Shown here: positions 34,407 to 42,665 of the stretch, one piece after another
How positions within the stretch are numbered: position 1 is the stretch's first letter
Layout of the letters: every line of letters starts with the position of its first letter
Assembly: GCA_964590005.1 (NCBI GenBank)
Contig: CAZPVJ010000151.1
Location: forward strand, 9,125 to 73,124
Origin: CALJFL01 sp964590005
GTDB taxonomy: Bacteria; Pseudomonadota; Gammaproteobacteria; Pseudomonadales; Halieaceae
Direction of reading: 5' to 3'
DNA: 64,000 nucleotides
Position numbers and translations under genes: made by a program
The notes under the pieces: generated by a model
Database searches by the model: none
Seen by the model: only the letters and a program-made list of their open reading frames with translations
What the model was told of the DNA's origin: nothing

Positions 34407-35039
34407 TCAGTTAACCGGGGAAATAGTCCCTTCAAAATGTTCGATGACATCAGCCAGTGTCGTCACGTCAGCATAGCGGCGACCGACATCAGCCAGGTTG
34501 TTCCAGTGCGCTTCCTCGTTCTGGTCACCACAGCAATCCTCGGGAACGATAGTCCGATATCCATAGGAAAAACTGTCAACAATTGAGGCACGAACACATC
34601 CCGAGGTGGTACAGCCGGTAATAATGGTGGTGTCAATGCAGTGTTTGGTCAGCCAGGTGTGCACCGGTGTCTGGAAAAAAATTGACGGAGCCGTCTTGGT
34701 GAATTCAAAAATGTAGTCCGGATCGTGGATCCTGGGATCGAACTCGGTACAAGGATGGCCATGGAAAAAGCTGCCGTCATACAGGGACGATATCTTCCAA
34801 TACGCCATATCATCGCGGCTGCGCCAGGACACGTTGCAGGACGCGATGGGAATACCATGTCTTCGTGCCGCGGCAACCAGGGTGGCGGTATTGTCCACCG
34901 CTCGCTGGACATGCGCAGACCGGCCAAGCGGACTGGATGAATCCGTAAATCCCTTCTGCAGATCGACGATAAGTACTGCCGGTCGCTCGCCAAAGCCAAT
35001 GGACTCCTGTCCGTAGCCGGCCTGTTCAAATTCATCCAT
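34407..35039 (-). CDS. Isochorismatase-family amidohydrolase (N-carbamoylsarcosine amidase-like)
   Basis: 210 residues from ATG at 35039; the 24-codon longer frame would run into the operator region. The cysteine-hydrolase triad is D26 (VLIVDLQKG), K115 (FTKTAPS) and C148 (GCTTSGCVRAS). The TTSGC motif with a following SYGYR.IVPEDCCGD matches N-carbamoylsarcosine amidases and maleamate amidases. It would hydrolyse a small amide and release ammonia. The operator palindrome at 35093-35108 lies in its promoter. A close paralogue is at 43630. Confidence 0.92.
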   Translation of the reverse strand: MDEFEQAGYGQESIGFGERPAVLIVDLQKGFTDSSSPLGRSAHVQRAVDNTATLVAAARRHGIPIASCNVSWRSRDDMAYWKISSLYDGSFFHGHPCTEFDPRIHDPDYIFEFTKTAPSIFFQTPVHTWLTKHCIDTTIITGCTTSGCVRASIVDSFSYGYRTIVPEDCCGDQNEEAHWNNLADVGRRYADVTTLADVIEHFEGTISPVN

Positions 35040-35092
35040 AGTAGATCTGCCTTGGACGTGAATGATAATGCGCGAGCCGCCTATTTGATCTA

Positions 35093-35108
35093 AAATGTCC
35101 GAACATTT
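35093..35108. promoter_or_regulatory. GntR-type operator, site D
   Basis: AAATGTCCGAACATTT, an exact consensus match with perfect AAATGT/ACATTT arms, between the divergent isochorismatase genes at 35039 (minus) and 35191 (plus). Confidence 0.75.
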
Positions 35109-35190
35109 CAAGTCAATTAAGGCTAGCGATAATTCTCAGGCGTTCCTACACGCGCAAGCAACACATTAAACTGATCAGGATGAAGCCATA

Positions 35191-35859
35191 ATGCGCCCTA
35201 CTTTCGTCGATTCATTCAGCCAACCCGTTACCGTTAATGCCAGCGATACTGCGCTGCTGGTAGTCGATATGCAAAATGCCACGGGCAATCGCAAGATGGG
35301 CCTGGGTAAGTTACTCGCCGAGCAGGGCACGCTAGACGACGCGGCCTATCGATTTGATCGTATCGAGCAGGTACTGGTGCCCAATATTGCCCGACTGGCT
35401 GATGCGTTCAGGTCTGGCGGGGGCAAAGTGATCTACATCACCTACGGGGCCAACGTCCCTGACGCCAGCGATGTGCCTGCCCACATCGCCGGTATTGTAA
35501 AGGCCACCAACAACATCGCGGGCCAACCCGAGCACGAGATCGTCGCGGAACTCGCGCCCCGGGAAGGCGAGCTCGTTCTCAACAAAACTACCCAGGGCGC
35601 ATTTCGCTCCACCGGCATTGACTCACACCTGAAAGCTATGGGGATCAAGACGGTGGTTTGCGTGGGTGTTTCCACCAACAACTGCGTGGCGATGACCGCA
35701 ATGGAAGCCTGCGATGCACAGTACGGCGTGGTACTGGTCAGCGACGGCACCGGCACGGACAGTGAAGCGATGCAGGAAGCGACGCTAACGATGCTGCAAC
35801 GACTCTGGTCCAGGGTAATGACCACCGACGAGGTGATCAGAGAACTCGGGGTAGGATAG
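35191..35859 (+). CDS. Isochorismatase-family cysteine hydrolase
   Basis: A 222-residue enzyme. The triad is D26 (LLVVDMQNA), K132 (LNKTTQGAF) and C165 (GVSTNNCVAMTA). Its STNNC motif is unlike the TTSGC motif of the other two family members here, so it probably has a different amide, ureide or nitrile-derived substrate (biuret-, peroxyureidoacrylate- and oxamate-type hydrolases are in this branch). It diverges from the hydrolase operon across operator site D and is followed by an EamA transporter reading in an overlapping open frame. Confidence 0.9.
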   Translation: MRPTFVDSFSQPVTVNASDTALLVVDMQNATGNRKMGLGKLLAEQGTLDDAAYRFDRIEQVLVPNIARLADAFRSGGGKVIYITYGANVPDASDVPAHIAGIVKATNNIAGQPEHEIVAELAPREGELVLNKTTQGAFRSTGIDSHLKAMGIKTVVCVGVSTNNCVAMTAMEACDAQYGVVLVSDGTGTDSEAMQEATLTMLQRLWSRVMTTDEVIRELGVG

Positions 35860-35930
35860 CGCTGGAGAATCTGAGTCGGGAGCAGAATAGCCCGGCAACT
35901 AGGAGACACCTCTGGCTGGGGACTCTTTTC

Positions 35931-36806
35931 GTGGTGCTGGGCGCCATTATGTTGGCCTCCAAAGGTATATTTGCCAAGCACCTGTACAGCCTCGATGTCG
36001 ACTACGAAACACTGGCGGCCACCCGTTCAGTATTGGCGATCCCTGGCTTCATGCTTATCGCGCTCCTATCGGGATCCCTTGGTAATGGCGCGCAACTGCG
36101 TGCCAGCCATGCTGCCAGCGCAATTGGCGCCGGGCTGCTGTGCTACTACCTGGGCAGTCTCGCCAATTTTTATGCACTGACCCTGATCGATGCCAGCGTG
36201 GAGCGCGCACTCCTGTTTACCTACCCGGCTATGATCACCCTGATAACCGTTTCGCTAGGTCTTGCGCCAGTCAGGATCTCGACGATAGTGGCCCTGGTTA
36301 CCACGTTCACTGGCATAGCGCTCGTGGTTGGCATCAGTAGTGACAAGATCCTGGAGGCGAATCTCGAGGGCACACTCTGGATTTTTGCCTGTGCATTCAC
36401 TATCGCGATTTACTTCCTGGTCAGCGCCAGACTGAGCCAGGTCATGGGCAGCGCGATGTTCACACTGCTGGCAATGGGAGCTGCCGGAACTGCATTTGGA
36501 CTGCATTACTCATTACGGTATGGGTGGCTGGATTTAAGCCTGTCAGCTGAGGCCTGGTTCTGGATGCTCGCGCTAGTGCTGGTAGCAACGGTTATCCCGC
36601 TTTCCCTTGTCGCTGAGGGTGTACGCCGCATTGGCTCCCAGCGAGCCGCCTTCGCCAGCACGATCGGCCCCCCCGCTACGACCGTCATGGCGGTCATTAT
36701 CCTTGGTGAACGGCTGAGCCCGGGGCAACTGCTGGGTATTTTTGTCATCGTGGGATCCATCCTGTACCTCGAGCTCACTGACCGCTCCAGGCTAAGCCCT
36801 TCTTGA
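35931..36806 (+). CDS. EamA/DMT-family transporter (start uncertain, may be further upstream)
   Basis: 291 residues from GTG at 35931; about ten hydrophobic helices in two EamA repeats (YETLAATRSVLAIPGFMLIALL at the front, QRAAFASTIGPPATTVMAVIILGE near the end). The frame is open upstream to 35766 with no ATG, GTG or TTG, and the encoded peptide TRRHLWLGTLFVVLGAIML looks like the true first helix, so a rare start such as CTG at 35862 is possible. GGGGA (35917-35921) could serve the GTG. Family members move metabolites or amino acids. Likely exports or imports an intermediate of the regulon. Confidence 0.85.
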   Translation: MVLGAIMLASKGIFAKHLYSLDVDYETLAATRSVLAIPGFMLIALLSGSLGNGAQLRASHAASAIGAGLLCYYLGSLANFYALTLIDASVERALLFTYPAMITLITVSLGLAPVRISTIVALVTTFTGIALVVGISSDKILEANLEGTLWIFACAFTIAIYFLVSARLSQVMGSAMFTLLAMGAAGTAFGLHYSLRYGWLDLSLSAEAWFWMLALVLVATVIPLSLVAEGVRRIGSQRAAFASTIGPPATTVMAVIILGERLSPGQLLGIFVIVGSILYLELTDRSRLSPS

Positions 36807-36818
36807 TGGAAGGGCTTT

Positions 36819-36834
36819 AAATGTCCGTACATTT
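36819..36834. promoter_or_regulatory. GntR-type operator, site E
   Basis: AAATGTCCGTACATTT, exact consensus, located 44 nt before the TauD/TfdA-like gene start, downstream of the transporter stop. Confidence 0.75.
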
Positions 36835-36878
36835 GGCCTATACTTTCCTGATAAATGACTAATTAGCAGGAGGTCGTT

Positions 36879-37727
36879 ATGGCTTCAGTCAAGCGCACGC
36901 TAGCGAACACCTTTGGCGCTGAGGTCGAGGGCGTCTCTATCAGCGCGAACCCCAGTTCAGCCGATATCGAGGCAACACGTACCCTGTGGGCCGAACACAA
37001 ACTACTGTTGTTTCGTGGTCAGACGGTCAACGAAGAAGACCTGGTGGGATTCAGCCGCGAGTTCGGGGAACTCGAAATCCACGTCAGGACAGAGTACCTC
37101 TCTCCGGAACACCCAGAGATCCTTTACGTCTCCAATATGAAAGAGGACGGAAAGGCCATCGGCATCCTGTCTGATACCGAGGTGGGCTGGCACTACGACC
37201 AGATCTACCTGCCACGTCCCGCTGTGGGATCACTGCTGGCGGCACACACGCTGCCCAGTAAGCGTGGGAACACCGAGTTCGCGGATATGGCCGCGGCCTA
37301 CGAAGCGCTGCCTGAAGACGTCAAGCAGACATTGGATGGAAAAAAGGCCACCCAGTCCTACGAAGCGTTTAACAAAGCCTACAGTGTTCCAACCAACAAA
37401 GAACAAAAGCGCCGCTCACAGGATATCGACCAGCCGATCATCCGGACCCACCCTATCACCGGCATCAAGTCGTTGTATCTCTGCCCGGGCATGACCACCC
37501 GTATCGTCGGCATGAGTGAAGCCGACAGTGACGACATGCTGGAATACCTGTTCGAATGGTCGGTGAGACCGGAATTCGTCTATTCGCACCAGTGGCAGGA
37601 CGGGGATTGCCTGATGTGGGATAACGCCTGCACCATGCACCGCCGCGATCCCTTCGACCAGAATGAACCGCGATTGATGAAGCGGACCACCATCTTACCG
37701 CCGGCAGAGCTGGCGGTACCGTTCTAG
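36879..37727 (+). CDS. TauD/TfdA-family 2-oxoglutarate/Fe(II) dioxygenase
   Basis: A 282-residue cytosolic dioxygenase with a strong AGGAGG ribosome site before ATG 36879. The iron ligands are H105 and D107 in GWHYDQIYL and H254 in CTMHRRDPF. The N-terminus TFGAEVEGVSISANPSSADI and LLLFRGQTV is typical. It would hydroxylate a substrate using 2-oxoglutarate and O2, often releasing sulfite, an aldehyde or an alcohol from an ether or N-alkyl group. Transcribed alone from a promoter with operator site E, ended by an intrinsic terminator. Substrate unknown; a first oxygenation step of the regulon's pathway is plausible. Confidence 0.93.
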   Translation: MASVKRTLANTFGAEVEGVSISANPSSADIEATRTLWAEHKLLLFRGQTVNEEDLVGFSREFGELEIHVRTEYLSPEHPEILYVSNMKEDGKAIGILSDTEVGWHYDQIYLPRPAVGSLLAAHTLPSKRGNTEFADMAAAYEALPEDVKQTLDGKKATQSYEAFNKAYSVPTNKEQKRRSQDIDQPIIRTHPITGIKSLYLCPGMTTRIVGMSEADSDDMLEYLFEWSVRPEFVYSHQWQDGDCLMWDNACTMHRRDPFDQNEPRLMKRTTILPPAELAVPF

Positions 37728-37749
37728 CGACTTTTCCAGACTCCAGAAA

Positions 37750-37780
37750 CAAAAAAACCGGGGCATGCCCCGGTTTTTTT
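37750..37780. terminator. Bidirectional intrinsic terminator
   Basis: Perfect palindrome ACCGGGGCATGCCCCGGT (37757-37774) flanked by an A-tract (37750-37757) and T-tract (37774-37780), between the convergent dioxygenase and TonB-receptor genes. Confidence 0.95.
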
Positions 37781-37793
37781 ATCGCGTTGCCGC

Positions 37794-40409
37794 CTAGAAC
37801 ATAAACTCCAGCTCAACGCCGGCAGAGCGCTCGTTTCCGGGCGTTATGAAAGCACCACCAAACTCAGGCGCTTGAATAACTTCCGCAATAAACTCCTCGT
37901 CAAGAAGGTTCCGTGCGAAGGCTGTTACGCGCCAATTATCACCACCCAATCCGATGCGCAGGTTCATGATTCCATACGAATCTACCTTGGTATTCTCGTA
38001 GCTGGTGGGCAGTCCGGTACCTTCACCGGTGAGGTCCTGCAGGATTGCTGGTACCGAGTTATCTGGTGGGATACCGAGCCCTGGTACACCCGGGTTAGGC
38101 TGGTCGAGGTCGTTCCCCTGCACTACATGGTAGAAAATCTCCCCCTGGTAGGCGTACTCCAGTCTTGTCATGAAGTCGAGCCCACCAAATATTTCCTGGT
38201 CCCAGGTAAGCGCGATGTTTGCAGTATAGTCCGCGAGGTTGGGGATATCGTTACCCGACACATAAGGACGGACTGTCATCTTGTCTATTTCACCGTCAAT
38301 GTTGCTGTAACCGGCATCAACGCGCAGATTATCGGTCGCCTGCCAAGAGACGCCGAGTTCAAAGCCCTGGATGGTGGCTTCGTCGATCGCTTCAACTACA
38401 CGCAAAAGTCCGAAGGGTCCAACATAAAACTCGAAGAACTGCATGTCATCGATTTCGGTATAGAAAACCGCGCCGTTCAGCTGCATGCTTCCATCAAGTA
38501 TGGTGGAGGTGAAACCCAGTTCGTAAGCACTTGAGGTCTCTTCGTCATAAATTTCTGGCGGTGCAACTGGTAAACCATCGGGGTTCACCAGGAACAGCTC
38601 AATAGTCTCGGTACCACCCAGGTTATTGAAACCACCCGTTTTAAAGCCTACACCCCAGCTTCCGTAAACAGTCGTGTCGTCTGTGAAATCGTAGGTTAAG
38701 GCAATCTTGGGCTGGAAGGCATCAAAGGTCTCGTCACGATCCTCAACAGTAGCGCTGACCTCGCCAGTCTCCAGGTCTATGAAGGCCGGGTTCCAGGGAG
38801 TACCGTCGAGTGGTTCTCCGTCGAGCGTACACCCGTTCTCAAAGAAGGTAGAGCAGTAGTCTATGTTGGTCGACAAAAAGCCATCGGCCGGGCTGGGCAC
38901 CTTGTTCTCCACTTCCCGTTCCTCGCGGTCATAACGCAAGGCCACCGATAACTCCATACGATCAGAGATGTCATAGTTGAACGAGCCAAAGATCGCATAG
39001 ACATCCGTTGTAAAATCATCCAGCACCAGCGCATCGGTCAGATCATTAACAAAGCTCTTTGGCAGGCTGTTGCGGTTATCATCTTCAAGCTGTGCCACAC
39101 CCACGGTACGATCTATGTTGAGGTAATAGGCACCCACCTGCCAGCGCAAAGCCCCTTCTCCGCTGGAGGTCAACTGGATCTGCGCACTAAAGTCTTCCTG
39201 ATTCCTCTCCTGGTACTGATAACCGTCACAGGTCGTAGGTGAGTAAGGTGGGAAGAAGGGATTTCCGTCGGGCGTGAATCCCGCGATATTGAAGGTGGGT
39301 TGCTGCATAGGGGTGGCATCACCCAGCAGGATAGAGCGGTCGGCTGCTGTCTGCTGGCAGTGATCTTTGGCGTTGTAGAACCCGAAGGCACCGGATGTAC
39401 CATCCGCCAGGAAGCTTTGCTCCTGATCAGAGTACAGTGCCCAGGCAGTCAGCACACCAATATCCAGTTCCTTGTCCATCTTTATGGAGAACTCGAGGGT
39501 CTCCTGGTCGTTCTCGGGACGAACATTTGGCGAGAATACAAAATCAGCGTCGTTGACATCCAGTGAGGCCGCCTCTGGGTCTACGCCGAAGGCCTGCAGG
39601 CCGTCCAGGGCACCGACAAAGAACGGAAGCTCAAAAGCGGCATTAAACGAAATCGCCGCCGCCTCAACCTCGGAGTAACGCAACTTGGTATCGAAGCTCA
39701 GCGTGTCACTGGGATCGAATACCAGGCGAGCACTAACACCGGTCTCTTCAAAGTCGTCAACCACGTTGTCGTTGAGGAAGACATTCTTCTGGAAGCCATC
39801 CGTCGTACGGTGATCAATGGTAAGCCTGCCAGCAACGGAGTCACCAAGCGGGCCGGCAATCGTCGCCATACCGGTATAGGTATCATTTTCGGCGGCGCTG
39901 ACTTTTATCTTACCTTCAACTTCGTCGCTCGGTCGGCGAGTCGACATGATCACAGCCCCCGCGGCAGCGGAACGACCATAGAGGGCGCCCTGAGGACCTT
40001 TCAAAACCTCAATCTGGGTCAAATCGGGGTATTCGCGGTTAAACGCGGAGGGGTTCGTGTACAGGACCCCGTCCACGATAAAAGCAAAGTTGGTCTCGCC
40101 ATCGCGTGCGCCGGAGATGCCCCTGATGCTCAGGGAGCTATCACCGACCTCTACCGTGTTCACGAAGGTGACACCGGGGGTCATGTAAACAAAGTCTTCA
40201 GCGCGCTGCACGCCCATGTTTTCAATCTGGCTTTCAGAGAATGCAGTGATGGTGGCGGGGACGTCTTGCAGTGTTTCGGCACGGGCCCGCGCGGTCACCA
40301 CAATCTCTTCCAGCTGAGCCTGGGCACCACTGGAAAAGGTGAGCGCCCCGGTGGCTGGAAGCGCCATCAAAACAGAAAGGTAAATCGGTCGAAGCTGAAG
40401 GTTCTTCAT
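37794..40409 (-). CDS. TonB-dependent outer-membrane receptor
   Basis: 871 residues. A signal peptide (MKNLQLRPIYLSVLMALPAT... with cleavage after AQA near residue 32) is followed by a TonB box EEIVVTARA and a plug domain with RGISGARDGETNF and VLKGPQGALYGRSAAAGAV. The barrel ends in a terminal aromatic residue (ELEFMF). It takes up a large or scarce nutrient at TonB expense. The DNA upstream of its start carries operator site F, so this porin-like receptor seems co-regulated with the hydantoinase/CoA genes and probably imports their substrate rather than iron. Size and sequence resemble receptors of marine gammaproteobacteria used for organic substrates. Confidence 0.95.
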   Translation of the reverse strand: MKNLQLRPIYLSVLMALPATGALTFSSGAQAQLEEIVVTARARAETLQDVPATITAFSESQIENMGVQRAEDFVYMTPGVTFVNTVEVGDSSLSIRGISGARDGETNFAFIVDGVLYTNPSAFNREYPDLTQIEVLKGPQGALYGRSAAAGAVIMSTRRPSDEVEGKIKVSAAENDTYTGMATIAGPLGDSVAGRLTIDHRTTDGFQKNVFLNDNVVDDFEETGVSARLVFDPSDTLSFDTKLRYSEVEAAAISFNAAFELPFFVGALDGLQAFGVDPEAASLDVNDADFVFSPNVRPENDQETLEFSIKMDKELDIGVLTAWALYSDQEQSFLADGTSGAFGFYNAKDHCQQTAADRSILLGDATPMQQPTFNIAGFTPDGNPFFPPYSPTTCDGYQYQERNQEDFSAQIQLTSSGEGALRWQVGAYYLNIDRTVGVAQLEDDNRNSLPKSFVNDLTDALVLDDFTTDVYAIFGSFNYDISDRMELSVALRYDREEREVENKVPSPADGFLSTNIDYCSTFFENGCTLDGEPLDGTPWNPAFIDLETGEVSATVEDRDETFDAFQPKIALTYDFTDDTTVYGSWGVGFKTGGFNNLGGTETIELFLVNPDGLPVAPPEIYDEETSSAYELGFTSTILDGSMQLNGAVFYTEIDDMQFFEFYVGPFGLLRVVEAIDEATIQGFELGVSWQATDNLRVDAGYSNIDGEIDKMTVRPYVSGNDIPNLADYTANIALTWDQEIFGGLDFMTRLEYAYQGEIFYHVVQGNDLDQPNPGVPGLGIPPDNSVPAILQDLTGEGTGLPTSYENTKVDSYGIMNLRIGLGGDNWRVTAFARNLLDEEFIAEVIQAPEFGGAFITPGNERSAGVELEFMF

Positions 40410-40487
40410 CGTTCTTTCTCCAAAGGAATCTCGATCTGGCTCTGCTTACACAATGACTATGCTCATTCTATTTCAGAAAATCAATAC

Positions 40488-40503
40488 ATATGTCCGTACA
40501 ATC
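40488..40503. promoter_or_regulatory. GntR-type operator, site F
   Basis: ATATGTCCGTACAATC, 13 of 16 consensus matches with an intact ATGTCCGTACA core, about 80 nt upstream of the TonB-receptor ATG. Confidence 0.6.
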
Positions 40504-40540
40504 AGTGCTTTTGAAGCCACATTGGTGAAAATACCGGTTT

Positions 40541-41716
40541 TCAAACAGCACCCTCATCTCGCAATAGCGCCAGCTCTTCAGGCATACAGCCCAGGCTCGC
40601 CAGCACTGACTCGGTGTGTTCTCCTACCTTGGCCAGGCCAAACTGTACGCGTCCGGGTTCATTACGAAACTTGATGGGCACTCCTATATGATCATTGCCC
40701 TGTTCGTCCCGCACGCGCATTTGCCGCGCCCATACATGATCCGTGTCCCAGGCCTCCTCCAGTGACATCACCGGCATCCAACAGATATCCCTGCCCTCAA
40801 ACCAGCTTTCCCACTCCGCGCGAGTGCGCTGTTTGAACGCCTGTCTCAGAAAGGCGATAGCGTCGTGATGTCCCTTGCCCGCAGGCCCGGTAACAGACTG
40901 GACAAAGTCTGGACGCCCCAGCCCATTGAACAGCTCCTCGACAAATTTGTGCTCCCCCCCTCCCAGGGCAATATGGTTGCCATCCGCCAACTCGTAGATA
41001 TTGAGCATGGCATTACCGCCATGGGTTCTCTCCAGATGCCGATCAGGCTTTTGCCCCGCGCTGAAGACCGGGCCCACGATATTGGGTGAGGCATTCAACA
41101 CCGACTCAAACATGCTGATATCGATATAGTCGCCCTCCCCCGTTGCATGGCGCCGATACAACGCCATCATGATGCCGCCAAAGGCAAGGTGGGAGGACAA
41201 CATGTCAGAAATGGCCACGCCGATAATGGCGGGACCAGAATCGTCAGAGGGCGAACGGGTGAGGTCGAGAATTCCGGCTGCCGCTACCGCGGCTGTGTCG
41301 TGGGCGGGTCGATCTCGCCAGGGACCGTCCTGGCCAAAGGCAGACAGCGAGCAGTACACAATACCCGGATTAATTGCGCGGATTACGTCGTAGTCGATAC
41401 CCAGGCGTTTCATCACCCCAGGCCGAAAGCTCTCAATAAATACGTCGGCAGTTTCAACCAGTGATAGCAGCAGCTCCTTCGCCCGCGGACTCTTAAGATT
41501 CAGGGTCACGCTCTCCTTGCCACGCTGGGTGGTACGAAACATGACTGTGCTATCACCCTGTGTCCAGGGGAAGAACTGGCTCGAACGGGTGGGCTCCGGG
41601 GAAGCCGGGTTTTCAATTTTTATCACCCGGGCACCATGGTCAGCCATCATGAGCGAGACCGCTGGGCCCGGCAAAAAAAGTGATAGATCGATAACAGTCA
41701 GGCCTTCAAGCTTCAT
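40541..41716 (-). CDS. Class III CoA-transferase (CaiB/BaiF family)
   Basis: 391 residues from ATG at 41716, the start that matches the family N-terminus (LEGLTVIDLSLFLPGPAVSL); an ATG at 41761 would add 15 residues. Marks: ARVIKIENPASPEPTRS, SVTLNLKSPRAKELLLS, ESFRPGVMKRLGIDY and the catalytic Asp in GVAISDMLSSHLAFGGIMMALY. Its 3' end faces the TonB-receptor promoter. Divergent from the SDR at 41876 across a 15-bp palindrome. Possible alpha-methylacyl-CoA racemase activity is not excluded, as racemases share the fold. Confidence 0.92.
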   Translation of the reverse strand: MKLEGLTVIDLSLFLPGPAVSLMMADHGARVIKIENPASPEPTRSSQFFPWTQGDSTVMFRTTQRGKESVTLNLKSPRAKELLLSLVETADVFIESFRPGVMKRLGIDYDVIRAINPGIVYCSLSAFGQDGPWRDRPAHDTAAVAAAGILDLTRSPSDDSGPAIIGVAISDMLSSHLAFGGIMMALYRRHATGEGDYIDISMFESVLNASPNIVGPVFSAGQKPDRHLERTHGGNAMLNIYELADGNHIALGGGEHKFVEELFNGLGRPDFVQSVTGPAGKGHHDAIAFLRQAFKQRTRAEWESWFEGRDICWMPVMSLEEAWDTDHVWARQMRVRDEQGNDHIGVPIKFRNEPGRVQFGLAKVGEHTESVLASLGCMPEELALLRDEGAV

Positions 41717-41786
41717 AGGGGGCTCGTATTTGTCAGCTAGGGGTTTTGGTGAATTGACCATGACATAGTAGCCCGAACACGCATCC

Positions 41787-41801
41787 AGTCCAGTCTGGAC
41801 T
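41787..41801. promoter_or_regulatory. Inverted repeat AGTCCA-GTC-TGGACT
   Basis: A perfect 15-bp palindrome with 3-nt centre in the divergent CaiB/SDR promoter. It differs from the GntR-type and TGTTAT-type operators, and I found no second copy. Confidence 0.35.
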
Positions 41802-41875
41802 TGACTCGTCGTGCCCCGGATGCAACTGTCAGAGCGCATATAACAGTAGGTATCGAGCCGATAGGAGATGAGGAA

Positions 41876-42640
41876 ATGACACTATCTACGGACCTTACAG
41901 GCAAAGTCGCCCTGATAACGGGGGCCTCTTCAGGTATCGGTCGCGGCGTGGCGCTGGCGCTCGCCAGAGCGGGTTGTCATGTATTCATCAATTACCCGCC
42001 GGTCGAGGGTAACGAGGCCGCATCGGAAGTCAAAGCCACCATAGAGTCTGCGGGAGGCTCAGCATCGCTTGCGCCGGCGGATGTCAGTGACGAGGGACAG
42101 GTTGCGGATATGATCAACACAATCTCGGTCGATGCGGGCAAACTGGACATCCTGGTCAACAATGCCGGTATTGCGCGCTCTGCGCCCATCGAGGACATTA
42201 GCCTGGATGACTGGCAGGCCGTCATGGACGTCCATGTCAAGGGAACCTTTCTCTGCACCCGAGCCGTGTTACCCATGATGTACAAGCAGAACGCGGGCCG
42301 CATCATCAATACAGCCTCCCAGCTGGCGTATAAGGGCGCGCCGGGCTTTGCTCATTACACAGCGGCCAAGGGTGCAATTCTTTCTTTTACCAGGACGCTG
42401 GCCCTGGAGATCGGCGATCGCGATATCACCGCAAACTGTGTTGCGCCCGGCGCCACCATGACCCCCATCCTGGAGGATGTACCGGAAGAAATACTGGAGA
42501 GTATTCGACTCGCGATACCCAGGGGCAAGCTGGCCGAGGTTGATGATATCGTTGGTGCCTACCTATTCCTGGCCAGCGAGGAGGCCGCACACTTTCGCGG
42601 CCAGTGCCTGAGTCCCAACGGGGGTGATGTCTTTCTCTAG
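41876..42640 (+). CDS. Short-chain dehydrogenase/reductase (FabG-like)
   Basis: 254 residues from ATG at 41876 (GAGATGAGG upstream). Classical SDR: cofactor loop TGASSGIGRGVALAL, NNAG motif (LDILVNNAGIARS), catalytic Ser/Tyr/Lys in NTASQLAYKGAPGFAHYTAAKG, and the C-terminal FRGQCLSPNGGDVFL. The Asn-Tyr-Pro after the beta-2 strand (VFINYPP) leaves the NADH/NADPH preference open. It probably oxidises or reduces a hydroxy/keto intermediate. A hairpin GCTGGG-CAG-CCCAGC without T-tract (42649-42663) lies after the stop. Confidence 0.93.
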   Translation: MTLSTDLTGKVALITGASSGIGRGVALALARAGCHVFINYPPVEGNEAASEVKATIESAGGSASLAPADVSDEGQVADMINTISVDAGKLDILVNNAGIARSAPIEDISLDDWQAVMDVHVKGTFLCTRAVLPMMYKQNAGRIINTASQLAYKGAPGFAHYTAAKGAILSFTRTLALEIGDRDITANCVAPGATMTPILEDVPEEILESIRLAIPRGKLAEVDDIVGAYLFLASEEAAHFRGQCLSPNGGDVFL

Positions 42641-42665
42641 ACCGCCTGGCTGGGCAGCCCAGCTG

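Noticed and set aside
34434..34456. AAAATGTTCGATGACAT as another GntR-type site
   Set aside because: It is inside the coding sequence of the amidase, has altered spacing, and is probably chance.
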